From assembly GCA_964496505.1 (NCBI GenBank), contig CAZBZV010000077.1, forward strand, positions 1 to 13,020: a DNA stretch of 13,020 nt, in the 5' to 3' direction. Origin of the DNA: JAABVY01 sp964496505. GTDB taxonomy: Bacteria > Zixibacteria > MSB-5A5 > JAABVY01. Both the position numbers and the translations under genes were made by a program. Each line of letters opens with the position of its first letter. Position 1 is the stretch's first letter. This document shows, one piece after another, positions 6,934 through 13,020 of this stretch. Below the pieces are notes generated by a model. It ran no database searches, was not told where the DNA came from, and was given only the letters and a program-made list of their open reading frames with translations.

Positions 6934-8409
6934 TTACCTATCGGGAGAATATTTGTCAATAAAATTTTTAATCCCGGCATATATTCCCTCGGCCGCTTTC
7001 TGGCGGAAACTCTCTTTCCCCAAAAGGGCCTCCTCATGTTTGTTGCTTATAAATGCCACCTCCACCAGCACGGAGGGCATATATACCTTATTCAAAACGA
7101 AAAATCCCGCCTGATCCACACCGCGGTTTCGGGTTCTCAGGCTCTTGATCATCTCGGTCTGAACCTCACGCGCCAATGCCTGAGATTCTGTCAGATATTC
7201 GGTCTGCAAAAGATCGAATAGAATCAAGCTGAGCTCGTCCATAGTATCGGTAATCTCACCTTCTTCATTGAGAAGTATGGACTTATTTTCGAGCATGGCG
7301 GTTGCCCGAGCGGCATCATTCAGGGCCGCCGCCAGGAAAAATGTCTGCGAGCCTTTGACCGAACTGTTCTCGAACCAGTTGGCATGAATGGACACGAACA
7401 TCTCGCCCCCGGAGCCGTTGGCAATATCGGCTCTTTCATCCAGAAGCAGGGTAGTATCGTTCCGTCTTGTCAGCACCACCCGGATATCATCTTTTTCGAA
7501 AAGCTTTTCAAGCCGCAGGGCGATATCGAGCACAATTTCCTTTTCAAGTGTCCCCTTCGGTCCAATCGCACCGTCCTCAAGACCCCCATGCCCGGCATCG
7601 ATGACAACAACGTCAATAGGATCGAATTCCTCGTCAGAAAAAATCGTGTCGATTGCCGAATAATCGAAAGTAGTATCGATTATGGATACCTGAATTCGCG
7701 GTGGATTCAATGCCAGATTGTGATGTATTTCGTTTATATCGCGCCGGAAATTGAATGAGACCTGGGATGAATTCTCGAACTGAAAGGCGCGAATCTTTCT
7801 GATTACCCGGCTATGAGGCGTACCTGAAATCTTGCCCGGATTAAGACTGCCCCCCTGCAGAGTGATATTTATCCAGCTTCCCTCCGTTAAAAGCACCTCA
7901 TATTCCAGCGGATGAGCCAGTATTACCTCGCACAGGTAACCGTTGCTCTTGGGTGAAAATTCCAGATCGAGAACATTATGCTCAAGTTCTGCCGCCCGAA
8001 TCGAAAGTTCGGTATTATCCCAGACCATGGTGATTTTTGCCAGATCAGCCATGACCGGCACGGCTGTAACAGCCGGTATATAAAAGTCTGCGTTTTTATA
8101 CAGAATCGGATAAGTTATATTGCGGAGGCTGTTGTTGAGCCTGATATATGTGGAAAAGAGGTTGAAATTGGCTTTATTATCACCGGAATTCAGCACCGCC
8201 TCGAATGTCAGCGGATCGTAATCCATCTCGATCCCCAAAGCATCGGAAAGATCGCTCAGGGAGATGTAGTAGATATCGCCTTCCTGCAAATGGCCGATTT
8301 CTGTGGGCGTTCTATAATAGAGTGTCGCGCCGTCTCCAACTGCGGGGAGAAACAGCAAGATGAAAGAAAATGTCAGAATCGATATATATAACGCTTGTTT
8401 GATACTCAT
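6934..8409 (-). CDS. N-acetylmuramoyl-L-alanine amidase, exported (Amidase_3)
   Basis: This is a periplasmic zinc amidase that cuts the bond between N-acetylmuramic acid and the stem peptide, as AmiA/B/C do in cell separation. From the ATG at 8409 it has 491 residues: a signal peptide (about 1-27, hydrophobic then AVGDGA), an N-terminal region resembling copper-amine-oxidase-like or AMIN wall-binding domains (about 30-240), and the Amidase_3 domain (about 265-488). Zinc ligands are in place: H274 (DAGHGG), E289 (TLEKE) and H342 (SIHAN), with catalytic E450 (VLVEVAF). An insertion of about 50 residues between SQTFF and the ALAREVQ helix is the position where AmiC-type enzymes carry a regulatory helix. 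A longer reading frame starts at 8526 but overlaps smpB and would bury the signal peptide, so I rejected it. No clear Shine-Dalgarno precedes 8409; the gap from smpB is 19 bases. Confidence 0.93.
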   Translation of the reverse strand: MSIKQALYISILTFSFILLFLPAVGDGATLYYRTPTEIGHLQEGDIYYISLSDLSDALGIEMDYDPLTFEAVLNSGDNKANFNLFSTYIRLNNSLRNITYPILYKNADFYIPAVTAVPVMADLAKITMVWDNTELSIRAAELEHNVLDLEFSPKSNGYLCEVILAHPLEYEVLLTEGSWINITLQGGSLNPGKISGTPHSRVIRKIRAFQFENSSQVSFNFRRDINEIHHNLALNPPRIQVSIIDTTFDYSAIDTIFSDEEFDPIDVVVIDAGHGGLEDGAIGPKGTLEKEIVLDIALRLEKLFEKDDIRVVLTRRNDTTLLLDERADIANGSGGEMFVSIHANWFENSSVKGSQTFFLAAALNDAARATAMLENKSILLNEEGEITDTMDELSLILFDLLQTEYLTESQALAREVQTEMIKSLRTRNRGVDQAGFFVLNKVYMPSVLVEVAFISNKHEEALLGKESFRQKAAEGIYAGIKNFIDKYSPDR

Positions 8410-8428
8410 ATCAGAATTGTACGGCAGA

Positions 8429-8899
8429 TCAACGGTTTCGTTCCCGCAGCCCTCTCTCCATGCGGCGGGCGTCCTCTTTTTTCTTGATAGTTTCGCGTTT
8501 ATCGTATTGCTTCTTGCCCCGCGCAACGCCGATTTCGAGCTTGGCCAGATTCTTCCGGAAATAAAGCCTGAGCGGGATCAGGGTATAACCCCGCTCCTGA
8601 GTCTTTGTCTTTAGCTTGCGAATTTCACGTTTGTGCAACAGCAGCCTCTTTTTTCGATCCGGATCATGTGTCTCGAAAGAGGCCTGCTCATAGGGGTTTA
8701 TCCGCATCGAATGCACCCAAACCTCGCCCTCCTCGACAGCGGCATATGCCTCCTGAATTGAAACGCGTCCCTGACGGATCGATTTGACCTCGCTGCCTAT
8801 TAGCTCCAGCCCGGCCTCATAAGTCTCGGAAATATGATAGTTGTGATAGGCCTTGCGATTGGTCGTTACGATTTTTATGTCATCATCATTCTGAGCCAT
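8429..8899 (-). CDS. smpB: SsrA-binding protein SmpB
   Basis: SmpB binds tmRNA and brings it to stalled ribosomes for trans-translation, rescuing the ribosome and tagging the unfinished protein. The 156 residues are the standard length. The OB-fold core carries GSEVKSIRQGRVSIQEAY (35-52), the HDPDRKKRLLLHKREI segment (78-93) and GYTLIPLRLYF (104-114). The C-terminal tail from about residue 128 is strongly basic (KKQYDKRETIKKK onward), the part that enters the mRNA channel. The ATG at 8899 has no Shine-Dalgarno before it, and a -10-like TATATT ends 6 bases upstream, suggesting a leaderless mRNA. It is the first gene of the four-gene minus-strand operon. No tmRNA gene (ssrA) is visible in the window. 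Confidence 0.97.
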   Translation of the reverse strand: MAQNDDDIKIVTTNRKAYHNYHISETYEAGLELIGSEVKSIRQGRVSIQEAYAAVEEGEVWVHSMRINPYEQASFETHDPDRKKRLLLHKREIRKLKTKTQERGYTLIPLRLYFRKNLAKLEIGVARGKKQYDKRETIKKKEDARRMERGLRERNR

Positions 8900-8905
8900 G
8901 GCGCT

Positions 8906-8935
8906 AATATATACAGTTTATCACGCTATCATCAA
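8906..8935 (-). promoter_or_regulatory. Candidate leaderless promoter for the smpB operon
   Basis: Read on the minus strand, TTGATG (complement of 8930-8935) and TATATT (complement of 8906-8911) are 18 bases apart. The -10 box ends 6 bases before the ATG at 8899, which places the expected transcription start on the A of that ATG. No ribosome binding site is present in those bases, which agrees with leaderless initiation. Confidence 0.5.
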
Positions 8936-8998
8936 GTAAAATAAGAAATTGAACGCTTGGAGCTTGACTTTGTTTGTAACTTGAGATTAATTTAGCGT

Positions 8999-9026
8999 TT
9001 GACAAACAGTGAGCCGTCAATATAAA
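8999..9026 (+). promoter_or_regulatory. Strong promoter for the TonB receptor, probably leaderless
   Basis: A perfect TTGACA -35 (8999-9004), a 16-base spacer and TATAAA (9021-9026, 5 of 6) lead to an ATG only 4 bases later (9031). The transcript should start at or next to the start codon, and no Shine-Dalgarno is visible. A small palindrome, GTTTG-A-CAAAC (8997-9007), overlaps the -35 box and could be a repressor site, but it is short. Confidence 0.6.
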
Positions 9027-9030
9027 GATT

Positions 9031-11811
9031 ATGCAAACCAGAATTTTCTATACAGCCCTGCTTATACTGCTTTTAATTCCCTTTTCGCTGATAAAAGCCG
9101 AGAGCAAGGGGGTCGTAACCGGTACAGTTATCGATTCCGAGGATAATCAGCCGATACCGTCTGCCGCAGTCTGGATCGATGAACTGGCGCTGGGCGATCT
9201 GACAGATTCCCTTGGAAGATTTACTATACGGGATATCCGTTCCGGGCGATATACTTTACGCGCCGAGCTAATCGGCTACAAAGCTTATATTCACTACGAT
9301 TTCCAGGTCGATGCCAGTGATACCTCCCGGATCGAAATCACCCTCGAACCAACAGTACTTCCGCAGGGCGAGGAGCAAATTGTGGTGGGAAAAAAGCCGC
9401 TTCTCGATTTGAATCAGCCATCAACCACCCGTTCAGTCGACCGTCAGGAGCTGGAAATGATTGCGCCGGAAGAGATTAAGACTGTAATCGAGGATCAGCT
9501 TGGGGTCTCTACACTTGAAAACGAGCTTCATATAAGGGGCGGAAGGACTTATGAGGGCGAATTTCTTGTTGATGGTGTCTCGATTTCCGATCCTATGGTT
9601 CGCCAGGGCTATTCGCTCAATCTGAATCCCGATATTGTGGAAGAGGTGCGGGTAATTTCCGGCGGGCTTTCGGCCCAGTACGGCGGCGCCACAAGCGGTG
9701 TGGTGGAGATTTTGACGCGTGAAGGCACCGATATCTTCATGGGCAATATCGAATATCGCACCGATAATTTCGGATTCGGTTCCGGTTTTGACTATGACAC
9801 CGACAACCTCAATCTGGAGCTTTCAGGGCCCGATCCAATATTCTCGAACCTTCTGGAGACGTTTGGATTGGGTGATCGCAGCTATTTCTTTGTGTCCGCC
9901 GGGATGTCTATCTCCGACAGCTACCTGCCGTACAGCAATTCGCAGTATTCCTCCTTCCACGGCAATACATTTGCCCCCAGAGGAGATAATTACTGGACAT
10001 TATTTCTCAAATGGCACGGCTGGCTGAAGGATAAATTCAAACTGACCGTATCTTACAACGGCTCAGTCAATATCAATCAGGATCGTGCGATCCTGGATAC
10101 ACGATTCCGTCTGGCGACCTATTCCTACGGATACCCCTTTGAATATCAAAAAAACCTCGATAATTATAATACATTCACCCAGTTCACCAATCAGCAGATT
10201 ATAAAGCTGGAGACAACTCCCCAGGCAAGGTCAGGGCTAGAACTGGTACTTTCCAGAGTTTTCACCAACCTGCATTCCGATGTCAATGGAAAGAGCTGGG
10301 ATGAATATGTTGCTCCGGTCGATACTCTTCCGGAGATAATAGAAATCTCCGAAGACTCATCATATTACACGATAGAAGAGGGAGACGGCTTCTGGGACAG
10401 CGGGGATGGCGACCTGTGGTACGATCATTTCCTGGAAACATACTCGGTTGCATTAAGGGGGCGCAAGCAGCTCGCTATGAATCAGAGTATGTCCGGCGGT
10501 ATTTCTTATGAATATGAGACCCTGCAGATGACTGATATCTTCAAACCTTACCTGGGCGAGGAGGGGCTGGGATTGAATTATGATATCTACAAGGTTCATC
10601 CCTCCAGCTTTGCGGCTTATTTTCAGAACAGGTTCAATTTTTCCGGCGCGGTCTTCGACCTAGGCGTGCGTTACGATCTCTGGATTCCTGGCAAGTATGC
10701 CGAGGATGCCGCACTTGCGGGCGAGTCTCCGGTGATCGGCGAGGAGATCGAGAATATGTTTGAGGACGAGACCTTCACGATATTCGGGCGTCGCGCCCGT
10801 TCCAATTTTTCGCCGCGGATCGGAATCTCCTACCTGCTTTCGAATAATTTGACCCTGTACGTAAATTACAACCGTCTGGCAAAAAAACCGCCTTCGCAAT
10901 ATGTCTATGCCCGGCTATTTACTCCGGCTCAGGGCGCATACCAGCTCTTCGGCAATCCGGCATTGGGGTATGAGAAGGTGACCACCATTGAAGCCGGTTT
11001 GAAGTATCTGCCCTCGCCCGGTCGAGCGCTATCGGTATCTGCATATTTTAAGGATATCAGCGATTACATCGCCGCCACCCAGGTTCAGCCCGATCCTCGT
11101 TTTCCCGAGGAATCATACCTTGTCTATTTCAATCTCGACTTTGCCAAATCACAGGGCGTTGAAGTGAGCTATAACCATAGCTTTGGTCAATACATCAGCG
11201 GATTCACCGATATTGCAGTATCTCTTGCCGAGGGTGAACGGTCGCTACCGGCAGATATCCTGCGCGGCCTTGAGGCACGTGCCGAAGGAGAGCTTTTCAC
11301 CGAGGTGCCATTTGACTGGGATGTTCCCTGGCAATTCTCAGTGGGCGCCAATATCAATGTGCCCGAAGATAAGAATCCGGAATTTCTGGGTATAAAGCTG
11401 CCATCGGACTGGAACCTTTATCTCAAGTATTCTGCTCGGGCGGGGAAGAGGTATACTCCTTATGCCGAGGTTACCGACTCATTCGGAGTCACCCAATTCC
11501 AGCCCTCGGGTGAGACCAATTCCGAAATGGGACCATACCAGAGCTGGCTGAATCTATCGTTTAGAAAATATTTTGATATGGGCGGATATCGTTTGTCGCT
11601 CTTCTTTGAAGCGGAGAATCTTCTGGATCACAAAAATGTAGCAATCATAAATCCCCTGACCGGTGAGGAATATAAAGAAGGTGATATTATCCCCGAGGGC
11701 GGCAATTTCTTCGAAGTGCCCTCTGAGGGATACAGCCTGCCGATCTGGGATAATCCCTCGCAGTTTCTTGCCCCCCGTAAGCTCAAACTGGGACTGGGGG
11801 TTAGCTTTTGA
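9031..11811 (+). CDS. TonB-dependent outer-membrane receptor with CarboxypepD_reg-like domain
   Basis: This 926-residue protein should be an outer-membrane beta-barrel that imports a ligand using TonB energy. A signal peptide (1-24, cut after IKA) is followed by a carboxypeptidase-regulatory-like beta domain (about 28-107, with GTVIDSEDNQPIPSA and LGRFTIRDIRSGRYTL). Next come a possible TonB-box segment EEQIVVG (114-120), the plug (about 130-232, with LHIRGGRTYEGEFLVDGV and GGLSAQYGGATSGVV) and the barrel (about 240-926). It ends in phenylalanine, as expected for Bam-dependent insertion. An acidic loop at 449-465 (D452, D456, D459, D461, D465) might bind a metal. This architecture is common in the FCB group. 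The substrate is unknown: there is no riboswitch, metal-regulator site or transport operon to name it. Its TGA overlaps the next gene's ATG by one base. Confidence 0.92.
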   Translation: MQTRIFYTALLILLLIPFSLIKAESKGVVTGTVIDSEDNQPIPSAAVWIDELALGDLTDSLGRFTIRDIRSGRYTLRAELIGYKAYIHYDFQVDASDTSRIEITLEPTVLPQGEEQIVVGKKPLLDLNQPSTTRSVDRQELEMIAPEEIKTVIEDQLGVSTLENELHIRGGRTYEGEFLVDGVSISDPMVRQGYSLNLNPDIVEEVRVISGGLSAQYGGATSGVVEILTREGTDIFMGNIEYRTDNFGFGSGFDYDTDNLNLELSGPDPIFSNLLETFGLGDRSYFFVSAGMSISDSYLPYSNSQYSSFHGNTFAPRGDNYWTLFLKWHGWLKDKFKLTVSYNGSVNINQDRAILDTRFRLATYSYGYPFEYQKNLDNYNTFTQFTNQQIIKLETTPQARSGLELVLSRVFTNLHSDVNGKSWDEYVAPVDTLPEIIEISEDSSYYTIEEGDGFWDSGDGDLWYDHFLETYSVALRGRKQLAMNQSMSGGISYEYETLQMTDIFKPYLGEEGLGLNYDIYKVHPSSFAAYFQNRFNFSGAVFDLGVRYDLWIPGKYAEDAALAGESPVIGEEIENMFEDETFTIFGRRARSNFSPRIGISYLLSNNLTLYVNYNRLAKKPPSQYVYARLFTPAQGAYQLFGNPALGYEKVTTIEAGLKYLPSPGRALSVSAYFKDISDYIAATQVQPDPRFPEESYLVYFNLDFAKSQGVEVSYNHSFGQYISGFTDIAVSLAEGERSLPADILRGLEARAEGELFTEVPFDWDVPWQFSVGANINVPEDKNPEFLGIKLPSDWNLYLKYSARAGKRYTPYAEVTDSFGVTQFQPSGETNSEMGPYQSWLNLSFRKYFDMGGYRLSLFFEAENLLDHKNVAIINPLTGEEYKEGDIIPEGGNFFEVPSEGYSLPIWDNPSQFLAPRKLKLGLGVSF

Positions 11812-12812
11812 TGAGAATGGCATTTGGCATCATACTTATGCTGTTGCTGATTGCTTTGCTGCTTTATTGCAGTGACAAAGCCAGTCAGCCCACCAATTTG
11901 CCGGAGCCGGGCTCTGTAATCCCGGATTCGACTTATGTTATGATTACTCCGGCCTGGACAGAGGCTGACGGTATTCAATTCGACCGTCCCGCTGATGTCA
12001 AAATCGGCTATGACCGCTTTCTATATGTGGCCGATAAGAATAACGACCGGGTTGTGAAGCTGACACTTGCCGGCGAATTCGTGGAATCCTACCAGATTTC
12101 CAATCCCACTCAGATTACCCAGGACCGTGCTCTGGATCTTCTGGCGGTAAATGATTCCAGCGTGGTACTGAGACGTAGTTTCCGTGAGGGAGGTGATTTT
12201 CAGGTTGTATACACCGCGCCCGATGTTCCCCGTCCTCCACCTATCGATGATACTTCCTACGCGGTTCTATTCGGAATTGCGGCCTCGCCCTTCCCGGATA
12301 AGACATACAGCTTCTCGAATTTCTACGAGAATGAGATTTACCGTTTTGATTCGGATGATGAATTCGTGGCGGTTCAGGTGCCCTCGGGAAATGCTGCCGG
12401 ACGGGTAGCGGCGCCGGTGGCGGTCAACAGCTTCAATATCGGCGGGCAGTATTATATCGGCTATACCTCGGGGAGGTCCAGTTTTTCAGTGCAGTTGATA
12501 GAGGCCTCAACCGGCCTGCCGGTGATACCGTTTTCTGATTCGGCTGATATTTATCTTACCACTGTCAGCGGACACAAGGATATTGCGGTTGACGGGCTGG
12601 GCAATATCTTTGTGACAATGGCATCAGCCTCGGAGGTCTGGAAATTCTCTCGAAATGGACAGTTGCTTTTAAAATTCGGTCAGGACGGTTCTCTGGAGGA
12701 CAGGCTGAACAATCCGCGCGGGATTGATTCGTATCAGCAGTATATTTATGTGGCCGATACCGATAATGACCGGGTCGTGCGATTTGAGGTTTCGACCACG
12801 CCTCAGCAGTAA
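11811..12812 (+). CDS. NHL-repeat beta-propeller lipoprotein
   Basis: From the ATG at 11811 this is 333 residues. A hydrophobic leader (4-19) ends in LLLYC with Cys20, so it is probably a lipoprotein, although tyrosine before the cysteine is unusual for a lipobox. The rest reads as a beta-propeller with NHL-type blades. The clearest are near the start (FDRPADVKIGYDRFLYVADK, then NDRVVKL) and at the end (NNPRGID, YIYVADTDNDRVVRF), with weaker blades between. The start and end blades resemble each other, as expected when a propeller closes. It overlaps the receptor stop by one base (TGATG at 11809-11813), with GGGGG at 11796-11800 as a possible ribosome site. Coupled translation suggests it works with the receptor. 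A TTG at 11808 is a possible but less likely start. Confidence 0.85.
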   Translation: MRMAFGIILMLLLIALLLYCSDKASQPTNLPEPGSVIPDSTYVMITPAWTEADGIQFDRPADVKIGYDRFLYVADKNNDRVVKLTLAGEFVESYQISNPTQITQDRALDLLAVNDSSVVLRRSFREGGDFQVVYTAPDVPRPPPIDDTSYAVLFGIAASPFPDKTYSFSNFYENEIYRFDSDDEFVAVQVPSGNAAGRVAAPVAVNSFNIGGQYYIGYTSGRSSFSVQLIEASTGLPVIPFSDSADIYLTTVSGHKDIAVDGLGNIFVTMASASEVWKFSRNGQLLLKFGQDGSLEDRLNNPRGIDSYQQYIYVADTDNDRVVRFEVSTTPQQ

Positions 12813-12819
12813 AAAATTC

Positions 12820-12847
12820 TTGCCAAAAAATTCCAATCTCATATATT
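12820..12847 (+). promoter_or_regulatory. Candidate promoter for tRNA-Leu
   Basis: TTGCCA (12820-12825) and TATATT (12842-12847, 5 of 6 to consensus) are 16 bases apart. Transcription would begin about 24 bases before the mature tRNA 5' end at 12878. The inverted repeat CCAAT/ATTGG (12833-12837, 12845-12849) overlaps the spacer and -10. Confidence 0.5.
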
Positions 12848-12877
12848 GGTTGGCCGTAAGACATATGATGTTTTGAT

Positions 12878-12961
12878 GCCGAAGTGGTGGAACTGGCAGA
12901 CGCGCTGCGTTCAGGGCGCAGTGCCCGCAAGGGCGTGCGGGTTCGAATCCCGCCTTCGGCA
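12878..12961 (+). tRNA. tRNA-Leu (anticodon CAG)
   Basis: This is a class II tRNA of 84 bases decoding CUG. The acceptor stem GCCGAAG pairs with CTTCGGC, with discriminator A at 12961. The anticodon stem CTGCG/CGCAG encloses TTCAGGG, with CAG at 12912-12914. The long variable arm (GCCC-GCAA-GGGC) is typical of leucine tRNAs, and the T arm is GCGGG-TTCGAAT-CCCGC. CCA is not encoded and must be added after transcription. Seven Ts (12962-12968) follow at once and may help end the transcript. Confidence 0.97.
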
Positions 12962-12972
12962 TTTTTTTGGTA

Positions 12973-13020
12973 TATTCCGGGCACATCCTTTACAGTTTAT
13001 TCCGGGCAGATGGTTTACAC
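12973..13020. mobile_element. Tandem terminal repeats, probable edge of an IS481-type element
   Basis: Two units with a 25-base period are seen. TATTCCGGGCA occurs at 12973-12983 and 12998-13008, and TTTACA at 12989-12994 and 13014-13019. On the minus strand they read TGTAAA...TGCCCGGAATA. From memory, IS481-type insertion sequences carry similar repeated TGTAAACCAT..CCCGG units near their ends as transposase binding sites. The element would extend to the right, outside the window, beginning about 10 bases after the tRNA. No transposase is visible, so the family call is inference. Confidence 0.5.

Noticed and set aside
6666..7037. 123-codon minus-strand frame spanning the murI-amidase junction
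   Set aside because: It is out of frame with two well-supported genes and composed of Arg/Gly-rich shadow sequence.
8410..8526. Longer N-terminus for the amidase starting at 8526
   Set aside because: It would overlap most of the 3' end of smpB and place 39 charged residues before a clear signal peptide. The ATG at 8409 starts directly at the signal peptide.
8900..9030. Possible riboswitch upstream of the TonB receptor
   Set aside because: The promoter leaves essentially no leader RNA before the ATG, so a cobalamin-type or other riboswitch does not fit.
12565..12986. Minus-strand reading frames of 139 and 105 codons covering the tRNA
   Set aside because: They are antisense to tRNA-Leu. The AGFEPARP-type peptide is a well-known false protein from translating the reverse of tRNA genes, and the rest is a shadow of the propeller gene.

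Overview
The window reads as chromosomal DNA from a Gram-negative (diderm) bacterium. It encodes a TonB-dependent outer-membrane receptor with an N-terminal carboxypeptidase-regulatory-like domain, a probable lipoprotein, a periplasmic cell-wall amidase and glutamate racemase. The receptor architecture, the NHL-propeller lipoprotein beside it and a base composition near half G+C suggest the FCB superphylum (a Zixibacteria/KSB1/Ignavibacteria-like lineage). That placement is inference from style of gene, not a marker-gene result.

Layout. (1) Positions 1-328 have no gene. They hold a dispersed-type inverted repeat at 17-92, a short palindrome and a candidate promoter. (2) tldD and tldE (329-3120, +) overlap by 4 bases and encode the two subunits of the TldD/TldE metalloprotease. 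(3) A 719-residue exported protein of no family I recognise (3232-5391, +) carries four copies of an aromatic-rich domain and a long coiled coil. It has its own candidate promoter. (4) A two-way terminator (5415-5445) separates it from a convergent minus-strand operon: smpB, an N-acetylmuramoyl-L-alanine amidase, murI and rdgB (8899 down to 5463). (5) A 131-base divergent spacer (8900-9030) holds promoters for smpB and for the next plus-strand unit, both placed so close to the ATG that leaderless mRNAs are predicted. (6) A TonB-dependent receptor and an NHL beta-propeller lipoprotein (9031-12812, +) are translationally coupled. (7) tRNA-Leu(CAG) lies at 12878-12961. (8) The right edge shows two 25-base tandem units that look like the end of an IS481-type insertion sequence running out of the window.

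How it fits together. The smpB operon is housekeeping: ribosome rescue, cell-wall turnover, D-glutamate supply and nucleotide-pool cleaning. The receptor/propeller pair looks like an outer-membrane uptake unit with a surface or periplasmic partner of unknown substrate. The most novel item is the four-repeat coiled-coil protein; the receptor/propeller pair and the leaderless divergent promoters come next. No CRISPR array, phage, toxin-antitoxin or obvious defence system is visible.
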